A DNA stretch of 63,287 bases from JBNRMR01 sp050942895. GTDB lineage: Bacteria; Bacillota; Clostridia; Christensenellales; UBA1750. The stretch lies in contig JBMNOE010000015.1 in assembly GCA_050942895.1 (NCBI GenBank), positions 1 through 63,287 of the forward strand. Direction: 5' to 3'. This document shows, in pieces, positions 26,070 through 34,219 of this stretch. Positions within the stretch are counted from its first letter, which is position 1. Every line of letters starts with the position of its first letter. Both the position numbers and the translations under genes were made by a program. The notes below the pieces were generated by a model. The model was given only the letters and a program-made list of their open reading frames with translations, did not search any database and was not told where the DNA came from.

Positions 26070-26099
26070 TTGACATAAACTTATCAATCAGGATATGAA
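26070..26099 (+). promoter_or_regulatory. Promoter of the core hydrogenase genes with Rex-like operator
   Basis: A perfect TTGACA (26070-26075) is followed by 18 bp and TATGAA (26094-26099). The 18-bp palindrome at 26070-26087, TTGACATAAACTTATCAA, matches 10 of the 14 defined positions of the Rex operator TTGTTAANNNNTTAACAA and covers the -35 hexamer. Binding there would block RNA polymerase, and NADH would relieve it. Confidence 0.55.
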
Positions 26100-26118
26100 G
26101 CCAGGAGGTTGTGAATAA

Positions 26119-26601
26119 ATGGCCTTAGAGAACAAAGAGAAGTTTGCAAAGCTTCAAAGCGTTATCGACTCGCTGCGCACTGAAAAGGGTGCGCTGATGC
26201 CCATCATGCAGAAGGCTCAGGACATATTCGGCTATCTGCCGGAGGATGTACAAAAGCACATCGCCAAGGAGCTGGACATTCCCGTGGGAGACATATACGG
26301 CGTTGCCACATTTTACTCCCAGTTCAACCTTGAGCCAAAGGGCGAATATGTCATCGGCCTTTGCATGGGTACCGCCTGCTACGTCAAGGGCGCTCAGAAG
26401 ATTATGGAAGCCCTGGAGGAAGCACTGGGGATTACCGCCGGCAAGACCACTGATGACGGCAAGTTCACCCTGAATGCCACCAGATGCCTTGGCGCTTGCG
26501 GCCTTGCACCGGTGCTGATGGTGAATGATGACGTATACGGAAGGCTCAAATCGGATGAAATTCCGGGAATCATCGCGAAATATCAGGTTAAAGAAGGATA
26601 G
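26119..26601 (+). CDS. NADH-dependent hydrogenase subunit, NuoE/HydC type
   Basis: A 160-residue thioredoxin-fold [2Fe-2S] protein that relays electrons from the flavin subunit. Cluster ligands are Cys82 and Cys87 (LCMGTACYVKG) and Cys123 and Cys127 (TRCLGACGLAP), the standard NuoE set. The helical N-terminus contains MQKAQDIFGYLPEDVQ and GVATFYSQF, also typical. The start follows GGAGG. It opens the core HydC-B-A block, with the HATPase and ferredoxin genes inserted between C and B. Confidence 0.95.
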   Translation: MALENKEKFAKLQSVIDSLRTEKGALMPIMQKAQDIFGYLPEDVQKHIAKELDIPVGDIYGVATFYSQFNLEPKGEYVIGLCMGTACYVKGAQKIMEALEEALGITAGKTTDDGKFTLNATRCLGACGLAPVLMVNDDVYGRLKSDEIPGIIAKYQVKEG

Positions 26602-26618
26602 AGGGCAGCTTTTGGGCT

Positions 26619-27185
26619 ATGATGAGGGAGATTTGCGACAATATAATGGACATCGCCCAAAACTCCATCTCCGCGGGGGCGACGCTGCTTAGGCTGTCCA
26701 TAGAAATAGACAGCCCAAGGGACAGGATAAGCCTTACCTTTGATGATAACGGCAAAGGAATGGAGGAAAGCTTCCTCAAAACCGTGGCCGATCCCTTTTC
26801 CACCACCAGGACAACCCGAAAGGTAGGTCTGGGGCTTCCGCTGCTGAAGCAGACCGCAATTATGACCGGAGGCGATTTTGCGATAGAATCCGCCCTCGGC
26901 AAAGGCACGAAGGTGTCTGTGTCTTTCGGGCTTAGCAGCATCGACCGTCCCCCCATGGGGGATGTGGCGGGCACGATTTACCTGCTGGTGATAATGAACC
27001 CGCAGATGGATTTTCAGATTATATACAATGTGCTGGGGTCGGGCCAGGAGTTCATGCTGGACACTGAGCAGATAAAAGAGCTCATAGAGCCCCTTTCGAT
27101 CGCTTCGCCGGAGATATCATCATGGCTGCGCGATTACATCAAACAAGAAATCAATGTTTTGCATGGAGGTGCGAGTTTTCAATGA
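26619..27185 (+). CDS. Stand-alone histidine-kinase-type ATPase (HATPase_c)
   Basis: A 188-residue protein with an HATPase_c domain at residues 1-110: N box DIAQNSISAG, G1 DDNGKGM, F-like DPFSTTRTTRKVGLGLPL, and the G2-like GKGTKV. There is no phospho-accepting histidine helix or sensor region. The rest (about 110-188) is unassigned. Such orphan ATPases recur in clostridial hydrogenase operons and may have a regulatory or assembly role that is not known. Its stop overlaps the next start as ATGA. Confidence 0.85.
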   Translation: MMREICDNIMDIAQNSISAGATLLRLSIEIDSPRDRISLTFDDNGKGMEESFLKTVADPFSTTRTTRKVGLGLPLLKQTAIMTGGDFAIESALGKGTKVSVSFGLSSIDRPPMGDVAGTIYLLVIMNPQMDFQIIYNVLGSGQEFMLDTEQIKELIEPLSIASPEISSWLRDYIKQEINVLHGGASFQ

Positions 27186-27562
27186 AGACATTAGCTGAAC
27201 TACAGGCGATCCGCCAACGGACGCTGGATATGGTCGCGATGCGTAAGGAAGAAAATGTGAGCGCAAGGGTTATCGTGGGTATGGCCACATGCGGCATAGC
27301 CGCCGGCGCAAGGCCCGTGATGCTTGAGTTCATCGAGGAACTCAAACGCAGGAATATAACGGATGTGACAGTGGGTCAGACGGGCTGCATCGGCGTTTGC
27401 AGACTGGAGCCCATAGTGGAGATCACAAAGGATGGCGAAAAAGTCACCTACGTAAATATGAACGCAGAGAAGGTCGCCCGGATAGTGACGGAACATCTGG
27501 TGAACGGCAAGCCTGTGGATGAATTCACTATCGGCGCGGTTGATGGCGCCGGAAACAAATAA
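27182..27562 (+). CDS. Thioredoxin-like [2Fe-2S] ferredoxin, HndB type
   Basis: A 126-residue protein of the thioredoxin-like ferredoxin family that accompanies NADP/NAD-reducing [FeFe] hydrogenases (HndB-like). Visible cysteines are Cys37 (MATCGIAAGA), Cys69 and Cys73 (TGCIGVCRLEP). Only three are in the expected ligand positions, so cluster binding needs a fourth ligand or may be modified. Start ATG 27182 overlaps the ATPase stop and is preceded by GGAGGTG. Confidence 0.85.
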   Translation: MKTLAELQAIRQRTLDMVAMRKEENVSARVIVGMATCGIAAGARPVMLEFIEELKRRNITDVTVGQTGCIGVCRLEPIVEITKDGEKVTYVNMNAEKVARIVTEHLVNGKPVDEFTIGAVDGAGNK

Positions 27563-27584
27563 ACTGGAGGAAGGGTGAAAAGCC

Positions 27585-29384
27585 ATGGAACTAATTAGAT
27601 CCCATGTGATGGTCTGCGGCGGCACGGGCTGTACGTCCTCAAACTCCGTTGCGATCATCAATGAATTTGAAAAGCTTATAAGCGAAAATGGACTTTCGCA
27701 GGAAATAAGGGTGGTCAGGACAGGCTGTTTCGGTCTTTGCGAAGCCGGCCCCATCGTTATCATTTACCCTGAGGGCGCATTCTATTCGCATCTTAAAGTT
27801 GAAGATGTTTCAACAATCGTGTCTGAGCATCTGGTCAAGGGCAGGATAGTCAAAGACCTGCTATACTCCGGCTCCGTCGAAGAACAGGGCGACACGATAA
27901 AGTCCCTTGAGCATGTGGATTTCTACCAGAAGCAGCAGAGGGTTGCTCTGCGCAACTGCGGAGTGATCGACCCTGAGAATATAGACGAGTATCTGGCCTT
28001 TGACGGCTATCTGGCACTTGAAAAATGCTTGACGAAGATGACGCCCGAGGAGGTCATCGAGGAGATCGGCAAGTCTGGCCTTAGAGGCAGGGGCGGCGCA
28101 GGTTTCCCGACGGGGCTTAAGTGGAAGTTTGCGTATAACAGCAAGTCGGACAAAAAGTATGTCTGCTGCAACGCCGACGAGGGCGACCCCGGCGCTTTCA
28201 TGGATCGCTCCGTTCTGGAGGGCGACCCCCACAGCATACTTGAGGCCATGGCCATTGCCGGCTATGCGATCGGCTCCGATCAGGGCTTCATATATTGCCG
28301 CGCGGAATACCCAATTGCCATTGAAAGGCTTAACATCGCCATCAATCAGGCGAGAGAATATGGTATTTTGGGCAATAACATATTCGGTAGCGGCTTCAGC
28401 TTCGATGTCGAGGTTCGCCTTGGTGCAGGTGCCTTCGTCTGCGGCGAGGAAACTGCGCTCATGGTCTCAATTGAGGGCAGCAGGGGCGAGCCGCGTCCCA
28501 GGCCGCCCTTCCCGGCGGTAAGGGGTCTTTTCGGCAAGCCCACAATACTTAACAACGTGGAAACCTACGCCAATATTCCCCAGATTATAAACAACGGCGC
28601 AGAGTGGTTTTCGGCGATGGGCACTGAAAAGTCAAAGGGCACTAAGGTTTTCGCCCTTGGCGGCAAGATAAACAACACGGGGCTTGTGGAAGTGCCGATG
28701 GGCACCACATTGCGGGAGATCATATACGATGTCGGCGGCGGCTGCCCGGACGGCAAGGCGTTCAAGGCTGCCCAGACAGGGGGCCCTTCCGGAGGCTGCA
28801 TCCCCGCGGAACTGCTGGATGTTGAGATCGACTACGACAACCTGACGGCGATCGGCTCGATGATGGGCTCAGGCGGAATGATAGTCATGGATGAGGATAA
28901 CTGCATGGTGGACATTGCAAGGTATTTCCTTGAGTTCACTGTGGATGAATCCTGCGGAAAATGCGCTCCCTGCCGCATCGGCACAAAGAGGATGCTGGAA
29001 ATTCTGGAAAGAATAGTCGAGGGCAAGGGCGAGGAAGACGATATCGAGAAGCTGGAAAAACTGTCGGAAGGCATACAGGCGGCATCTCTTTGCGGGCTGG
29101 GGCAGACGGCGCCCAACCCGGTTATCTCCACATTGCGCTATTTCAAAGACGAATATGAGGCCCACATCCGCGAGAAGCGCTGCCCGGCGAAGCATTGCAA
29201 GGCGCTGCTGAGCTACAGGGTTATTCCCGAGAAGTGCATCGGCTGCACACTGTGCGCCCGAAACTGCCCGGTTAGCTGCATCAGCGGCAAGGTGAAGCAG
29301 GTGCATGAGATCGATCAGAGCAAGTGCATCAAGTGCGGAGTCTGCATGGAAAAGTGCAAGTTCGATGCGATCAGCCTTTCATAG
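27585..29384 (+). CDS. NADH-binding flavin subunit of bifurcating hydrogenase, NuoF/HydB type
   Basis: A 599-residue FMN- and NAD-binding subunit. Residues 1-110 are a thioredoxin-like [2Fe-2S] domain (CGGTGCTSS, TGCFGLCEAGP). The NuoF core carries the NADH motif GRGGAGFPTGLKW and the FMN segment NADEGDPGAFMDR. The [4Fe-4S] ligands lie in ESCGKCAPCRIGTKR and SLCGLGQTAPNP. Two C-terminal ferredoxin motifs are CIGCTLCARNCPVSC and CIKCGVCMEKCKFDA. This build matches HydB of trimeric electron-bifurcating hydrogenases, which couple ferredoxin and NADH oxidation to H2 release or the reverse. Confidence 0.96.
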   Translation: MELIRSHVMVCGGTGCTSSNSVAIINEFEKLISENGLSQEIRVVRTGCFGLCEAGPIVIIYPEGAFYSHLKVEDVSTIVSEHLVKGRIVKDLLYSGSVEEQGDTIKSLEHVDFYQKQQRVALRNCGVIDPENIDEYLAFDGYLALEKCLTKMTPEEVIEEIGKSGLRGRGGAGFPTGLKWKFAYNSKSDKKYVCCNADEGDPGAFMDRSVLEGDPHSILEAMAIAGYAIGSDQGFIYCRAEYPIAIERLNIAINQAREYGILGNNIFGSGFSFDVEVRLGAGAFVCGEETALMVSIEGSRGEPRPRPPFPAVRGLFGKPTILNNVETYANIPQIINNGAEWFSAMGTEKSKGTKVFALGGKINNTGLVEVPMGTTLREIIYDVGGGCPDGKAFKAAQTGGPSGGCIPAELLDVEIDYDNLTAIGSMMGSGGMIVMDEDNCMVDIARYFLEFTVDESCGKCAPCRIGTKRMLEILERIVEGKGEEDDIEKLEKLSEGIQAASLCGLGQTAPNPVISTLRYFKDEYEAHIREKRCPAKHCKALLSYRVIPEKCIGCTLCARNCPVSCISGKVKQVHEIDQSKCIKCGVCMEKCKFDAISLS

Positions 29385-29408
29385 GACAAGAAAAGGAGCG
29401 AATCACTT

Positions 29409-31145
29409 ATGGCGATGGTTAATCTGACTATTGACGGCGTGCAGGTGAGCGTCCCTCAGGACACCACCGTTTTGGACGCAGCCCGTCAGGCCAATATTAA
29501 TATACCCACACTTTGTTATCTAAAAGGAGTAAACCAGATCGGCGCCTGCCGCATGTGCGTGGTTGACACCGGCGGAAGGGCTTTGAGCGCCGCCTGTGTG
29601 ATGCCCGTAAGCGAGGGCATGAATGTAAAGACTAACACCAACAAGGTGCGCGAGGCCAGAAGGACGGTTCTGGAGCTGATACTTTCCAACCACGAGCGCA
29701 CATGCCTCACCTGCCCCCGTTCGCAAAACTGCGAGCTGCAAAAGCTCTCCGTGGAGCTGAATGTGGGAGATATCCCCTATGACGGTGAGAACATCGACTA
29801 TCCGATGGATCTTTCCTCCACATCCATAGTGCGCAACCCCAACAAGTGCATACTCTGCAGGCGTTGCGTTGGCGCTTGCAGGGTCATCCAGCAGGTGGGG
29901 GCCATAGGTCCGGTGAACAGGGGCTTTAAAACCATCATTGCGCCGCCCCTAAACATGGACATAACCCAGATTGATTGCATAAACTGCGGCCAGTGCATAA
30001 TAAGCTGCCCTGTTGCGGCCCTTCGTGAAAAGGATGACACCCAGAAGGTCTGGGATGCGCTGAACGATCCCACCAAGCATGTGGTCGTGCAGTCGGCTCC
30101 CTCGGTGAGAGTGGCCATGGGCGAGGAGTTTGGGATGCCCATTGGCACCAGGGTTACAGGCAAGATGACCCAGGCTTTGAAGCGGCTGGGCTTTGACAAG
30201 GTTTTCGACACCGACTTCGGCGCCGATCTGACGATAATGGAGGAAGCCCACGAGCTGGTAAGCCGGATAAAGAACGGCGGCAAGCTGCCAATGTTCACCT
30301 CCTGCTCACCGGGATGGGTGAAATACATAGAGCATAACTTCCCGGATATGCTGGAGAATGTCTCCACCTGCCGCTCGCCCATGGCCATGGTGGGCGCGCT
30401 GGTGAAGAGCTATTATTCCGAGCATGCGGGGGTTGATGTCAAAGATATCGTCTCCGTGGCGATAATGCCCTGCACAGCCAAGAAGTTTGAAGCTGCCCGC
30501 CCCGAGATAAGCACAAAGGGCCACCAGAGCGTGGATATAGTTTTGACCACCCGCGAGATTGCGAAGATGATAAAGGAATCGGGCATTGACTTCGGCTCTT
30601 TGCCGGACGAGGAGCTCTTTGATGACATGATGGGCGAGTCCTCAGGCGCCGGTGCTATATTCGGAGCCACCGGAGGCGTTATGGAGGCCGCCATCAGAAC
30701 CGCGGCGGACATCATCGAGGGAAGGTCTGTGGATAGGATCGAATATAGCGCTGTGCGTGGAATCGCCGGTATCAAAGAGGCAACGCTCACTCTTGGTGGA
30801 ATGGATATAAGGGTCGCGGTCACCAGCTCTTTGGGTGCGGCGAAAAAGCTCATAAACCGCATTAGAAGTGGTGAGGCGGACTATCATTTCGTTGAAGTCA
30901 TGGCCTGCCCCGGCGGCTGCGTAAACGGCGGCGGCCAGCCCGTGCTGGACGCTAAGATAAGGGCCCAAATTGACCCGCGCGTGGCCCGAGCAAGAGGTCT
31001 TTACGACGAGGACGAGGCGAAGGTGCTGCGCAAGTCCCATGACAACCCGGAGATAAAGCGGCTGTATAATGAATACCTGGGCAAGCCGGGCGCTCACAAG
31101 GCCCATGAGCTTCTCCACACCCATTATCAGGAAAGAACGATATAA
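29409..31145 (+). CDS. [FeFe]-hydrogenase catalytic subunit, HydA type
   Basis: A 578-residue catalytic subunit that forms or consumes H2 at the H-cluster. The N-terminus binds [2Fe-2S] (GACRMCVVDTGG), then a His-Cys [4Fe-4S] cluster (HERTCLTCPRSQNCELQ), then two ferredoxin motifs (CILCRRCVGACR, CINCGQCIISCP). H-cluster loops are L1 TSCSPGWVKYIEH, L2 MPCTAKKFEAARPE and L3 EVMACPGGCVNGGGQP. L1 has Ser where many enzymes have a second Cys (TSCCP). A small-subunit-like tail follows. It ends the operon and is followed by a terminator. Maturation genes hydE, hydF and hydG are not in the window. Confidence 0.96.
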   Translation: MAMVNLTIDGVQVSVPQDTTVLDAARQANINIPTLCYLKGVNQIGACRMCVVDTGGRALSAACVMPVSEGMNVKTNTNKVREARRTVLELILSNHERTCLTCPRSQNCELQKLSVELNVGDIPYDGENIDYPMDLSSTSIVRNPNKCILCRRCVGACRVIQQVGAIGPVNRGFKTIIAPPLNMDITQIDCINCGQCIISCPVAALREKDDTQKVWDALNDPTKHVVVQSAPSVRVAMGEEFGMPIGTRVTGKMTQALKRLGFDKVFDTDFGADLTIMEEAHELVSRIKNGGKLPMFTSCSPGWVKYIEHNFPDMLENVSTCRSPMAMVGALVKSYYSEHAGVDVKDIVSVAIMPCTAKKFEAARPEISTKGHQSVDIVLTTREIAKMIKESGIDFGSLPDEELFDDMMGESSGAGAIFGATGGVMEAAIRTAADIIEGRSVDRIEYSAVRGIAGIKEATLTLGGMDIRVAVTSSLGAAKKLINRIRSGEADYHFVEVMACPGGCVNGGGQPVLDAKIRAQIDPRVARARGLYDEDEAKVLRKSHDNPEIKRLYNEYLGKPGAHKAHELLHTHYQERTI

Positions 31146-31183
31146 GTTAGACGAATTAGCCTGATATACATCTTTATATTATC

Positions 31184-31219
31184 GAAACGGCTTGGCTTAT
31201 GCTATGCCGTTTCTTTTTT
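31184..31219 (+). terminator. Terminator of the hydrogenase operon
   Basis: The stem GAAACGGC / GCCGTTTC (31184-31191 and 31206-31213) with a 14-base loop is followed directly by TTTTTT. Confidence 0.85.
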
Positions 31220-31395
31220 ATGTGAGCAGGAGAGAAATATGTTCGAAAACGGCGGGAAGCTTATAAAAAATGTGATATAATAAGTTTAGCTGTTTTCGAA
31301 GAAAATTGCGGCCTACGTGAAAGGACGATGTTGGAGCTGGCAATAGCTTCGTTTTACGCAGGGATCGATTTCACTCTTGCCGCCAACCCTGAGGA

Positions 31396-31595
31396 TGGGC
31401 GGAGAAGCTGTTGGCCATCCCCGCATTGAAGCCGGACCGCAAAGCGCAAAGCATATAGCCATGCGGGCGATGGATCGGCCGCATGTATTTCTCGAAACAG
31501 ACATCGTCATAAAACGGCCTTATAACCCCATGCTTAGCAAGAAAATGGTTCGCATGGCATGGCATAGAAGCCGCGGCGCAGTTGTGCAACCATAA
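31396..31595 (+). pseudogene. Remnant of an AlkA-type DNA glycosylase
   Basis: The frame contains SAKHIAMRAMDRPHVFLETDIVIKR, which reads like the C-terminal part of 3-methyladenine DNA glycosylase II (IAMRA...PDVF...D), followed by AWHRSR. The helix-hairpin-helix and N-terminal parts are missing, and the other 175 bp back to the hydrogenase terminator show nothing recognisable. It sits just before ogt, where alkA is often found. An intact AlkA-type glycosylase gene lies 2 kb further on. Confidence 0.45.
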
Positions 31596-31626
31596 GCCTT
31601 TAAGACTTATTGCAGGAGGTGCAAAA

Positions 31627-32166
31627 ATGAAGTATATGACAAGATATGAGTCGCCCTTGGGCATAATAACGCTGGCGGCGCAGGGCGAAAGTCTCGCGGG
31701 GCTGTGGCTTCCCGGGCAGAAATATCATGGGGCGGCCATGGCTGAAGATATCCTTGAAAAGGATGACGCGCCGATTTTTACCGCCGTGAAGCAGTGGCTT
31801 GACAGCTATTTTGCCGGAGAGAACCCGGATGTTTCCGCCCTGAAACTTGGGCCTTCGGGCAGCGAGTTTCGCCAAGAGGTCTGGAAAATTTTGCTTGAAA
31901 TTCCATACGGGCAGGTCTTAACATATGGAGATATCGCTAAAAAAGTTGCGCTGAAGATGAACAGAGCAAGCATGTCCGGCCAGGCGGTGGGCGGCGCTGT
32001 GGGGCATAATCCCATATCGATCATAATCCCCTGCCACAGGGTGGTTGGCTCAAACGGCAGCTTGACGGGCTACGCCGGGGGCATCGACGCGAAGATAAGG
32101 CTGCTCAAGCTGGAGGGAGCCGACATGTCAGGCTTGTTCGTGCCAAAGAAAGGCTCGGCTCTGTGA
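31627..32166 (+). CDS. ogt: Methylated-DNA-protein cysteine methyltransferase
   Basis: This suicide enzyme removes O6-alkyl groups from guanine in DNA. The 179-residue product has the catalytic Cys136 in IPCHRVVGSNGSLTGYAGG, preceded by the DNA-binding helix region EFRQEVWKILLEIPYGQVLTYGDIA. The open frame starts earlier, but ATG 31627 has the GGAGGTG ribosome site. It begins a cluster of DNA repair genes (ogt, nfo, an unknown gene and an AlkA-type glycosylase). Confidence 0.95.
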   Translation: MKYMTRYESPLGIITLAAQGESLAGLWLPGQKYHGAAMAEDILEKDDAPIFTAVKQWLDSYFAGENPDVSALKLGPSGSEFRQEVWKILLEIPYGQVLTYGDIAKKVALKMNRASMSGQAVGGAVGHNPISIIIPCHRVVGSNGSLTGYAGGIDAKIRLLKLEGADMSGLFVPKKGSAL

Positions 32167-32199
32167 AAGTTCAGTTTGCTTTTGGGGAGGTAATAAACT

Positions 32200-33036
32200 A
32201 TGCTGAAAATTGGATGCCATTTGTCCTCATCAAAGGGATATTTAGCTATGGGCAGGGAAGCGCTGAGGATAGGCGCCAACACATTCCAGTTTTTCACCAG
32301 AAACCCCAGGGGCGGAGCGGCGAAGCGCATCGACGAAAATGATGTGGCCGCCTACAGGAAATTCGCCCAGGAAAATAAGCTTGGCAGAATACTGGCTCAC
32401 GCGCCGTATGTCCTTAACCCATGCTCGGCAGATGAAGGGCTGAGGGATTTCGCCAAATTTACTATGGCTGATGATCTCGCCCGGCTTGAACATACGCCGG
32501 GGAGCTTTTACAACTTCCACCCGGGAAGCCATGTGAAGCAGGGGGTGGATGTGGGGATTGAGTACATAATAAAGATGCTTAATGAAGTCATCAAGCCTGA
32601 ACAGACCACAACGGTGCTCCTTGAAACCATGTCCGGCAAGGGAAGCGAGATAGGGAGCAGCTTTGATGAACTGAAAAGGATAATCGAGGGCGTTTCAATT
32701 GACGGTCATATGGGCGTCTGCCTTGATACCTGCCATGTTTTTTCCGCTGGCTATGATATCGTCAGCGGCCTTGACCGGGTGCTGGAGGACTTTGACAGCA
32801 TTATCGGCATTGAACGCCTGAGAGCAATCCATCTGAACGACAGCATGAATCCATTTGCGAGCCGAAAGGACCGCCATGCGAAAATCGGCGAGGGAAGCAT
32901 CGGCCTGGATGCGTTTGAGCGGATAATCAACCACCGGGAACTGCGCGAACTGCCCTTTTATCTGGAAACCCCGAACGATCCCGATGGCTACGGCCGGGAG
33001 ATAAGGCTGCTGAAAAGCCTTTACAGGGAGGGTTGA
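32200..33036 (+). CDS. nfo: Endonuclease IV (AP endonuclease)
   Basis: Nfo cuts 5' of abasic sites with three zinc ions in an (alpha/beta)8 barrel. The 278-residue product shows IGCHLSSSKG at the N-terminus, AHAPYVLNP, NFHPGSHVKQG, LLETMSGKGSEIG, CLDTCHVFSAGYD and LNDSMNPFASRKDRH-type metal and DNA-binding segments in family order. It would process the abasic sites left by the AlkA-type glycosylase downstream, and the two genes share a cluster. The start follows GGGGAGG. Confidence 0.96.
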   Translation: MLKIGCHLSSSKGYLAMGREALRIGANTFQFFTRNPRGGAAKRIDENDVAAYRKFAQENKLGRILAHAPYVLNPCSADEGLRDFAKFTMADDLARLEHTPGSFYNFHPGSHVKQGVDVGIEYIIKMLNEVIKPEQTTTVLLETMSGKGSEIGSSFDELKRIIEGVSIDGHMGVCLDTCHVFSAGYDIVSGLDRVLEDFDSIIGIERLRAIHLNDSMNPFASRKDRHAKIGEGSIGLDAFERIINHRELRELPFYLETPNDPDGYGREIRLLKSLYREG

Positions 33037-33038
33037 TT

Positions 33039-33509
33039 ATGAAAAAGCTGCCCCCGATAGAGAAGGTATACGAGGCTTACAGCGCCATCGCCGATGGGCG
33101 CGTGAAGCTTTTTGAGGATGGCGCTAAAGTGATTTCATCCGGCGGCGATAAGGAATATGACGTTAAATGGGGGCGCGGTGAGCAGGGCAATGACGTATAT
33201 TTCTCAAACGACAATGCAAGCTATTGGCAGGGCTATGCGGGATATCCGGTAATTGCCGTGCTGATGCTCAAGGGAAAACTGCCCCTTGACAAAAGCATCA
33301 TGGCCATGTTCAAGGGTGCAAACTGGGCGGAGCTGAACGCTTCTCATAGGCAAAACTATTCAAAGGCCGTACAGGCTCTGCTTCAGCAGCGCAATTACGG
33401 CGACGAGGAAGCGGGCAGGGCGCGGCTGGAAGCGGAGCGCGTGCATAAGGCTCTTTCAGAGCTTGACATTGATATCAAGCGCGGCAAAAGGGCGGTAAAA
33501 AGGCGTTGA
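33039..33509 (+). CDS. Conserved protein of unknown function in the repair cluster
   Basis: A 156-residue soluble protein that I do not recognise. It has an Arg/Lys-rich C-terminus (DIKRGKRAVKRR), a central beta-like segment (DVKWGRGEQGNDVYFSNDN, YWQGYAGYPVIAVLML) and a helical second half. The start codon ATG 33039 is two bases past the nfo stop, with the ribosome site AGGGAGG inside the nfo end, so translation is coupled to the AP endonuclease. A link to DNA repair is inferred only from position. Confidence 0.7.
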   Translation: MKKLPPIEKVYEAYSAIADGRVKLFEDGAKVISSGGDKEYDVKWGRGEQGNDVYFSNDNASYWQGYAGYPVIAVLMLKGKLPLDKSIMAMFKGANWAELNASHRQNYSKAVQALLQQRNYGDEEAGRARLEAERVHKALSELDIDIKRGKRAVKRR

Positions 33510-33523
33510 AAAGCCGTTTATGA

Positions 33524-34219
33524 ATGAAGCAAAGGGCAGGAAAGAAAAAATTGGATGAAAAGAGATATTTGGAATACGGGGAAAAGGAAATATCGTTTTT
33601 AAAGGCGAGAGATCCCGCTTTGGGAAAGGCCATGGATGAAATTGGGCATATCAGCAGGGAGGTAATCCCGGACATTTTTATGGCGCTGTTAAACTCAATC
33701 ATCGGCCAGCAGATATCCACGAAGGCGCAAAAGACAATATGGCAGCGCTTTATGGATATGTTTTCCCCCGTAACGCCGGAAAAAATCGCTCTGGTGCCGG
33801 AAGAAGAAATCAAGGCCTGCGGCATCTCGATGCGAAAGGCCCAGTATATAAAGGAGATTGCCCAAAGCATAGTGGAGGGCAGCCTTAATTTGGATGAGCT
33901 TAAGGAAATGCCTGATGAGCAGCTTTGCAGGCGGTTGAGCCAAATAAAGGGAATTGGCCCGTGGACTGCCCAGATGCTGATGATATTCTCTCTCCAGCGC
34001 CCCGATATCATCAGCTGGGATGACATGGCCATTCACCGGGGGCTTAGGATGCTGCACCGGCACAGGGAGATCACACCGGAGCTTTTCGCCAAGTACAAAA
34101 AGCGTTATTCGCCCTATGGAACGGTGGCGAGCCTTTATATCTGGAGGATTTCCCACGGCATGGTGAAAGGGCTAACCGACCCCGCGCCGAAAAAAGAACG
34201 GCTAAAGAAGCAAGTCTGA
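33524..34219 (+). CDS. AlkA-type DNA-3-methyladenine glycosylase (HhH-GPD)
   Basis: A 231-residue base-excision glycosylase. The helix-hairpin-helix and catalytic region reads QIKGIGPWTAQMLMIFSL followed by DIISWDDMAIHRGL, where an Asp provides catalysis. The earlier ALLNSIIGQQISTKAQKTIW is the usual family entry segment. It removes alkylated purines, leaving abasic sites for Nfo. It has no FeS cysteine motif. The end overlaps the convergent HAD gene by 18 bp. Confidence 0.93.
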   Translation: MKQRAGKKKLDEKRYLEYGEKEISFLKARDPALGKAMDEIGHISREVIPDIFMALLNSIIGQQISTKAQKTIWQRFMDMFSPVTPEKIALVPEEEIKACGISMRKAQYIKEIAQSIVEGSLNLDELKEMPDEQLCRRLSQIKGIGPWTAQMLMIFSLQRPDIISWDDMAIHRGLRMLHRHREITPELFAKYKKRYSPYGTVASLYIWRISHGMVKGLTDPAPKKERLKKQV

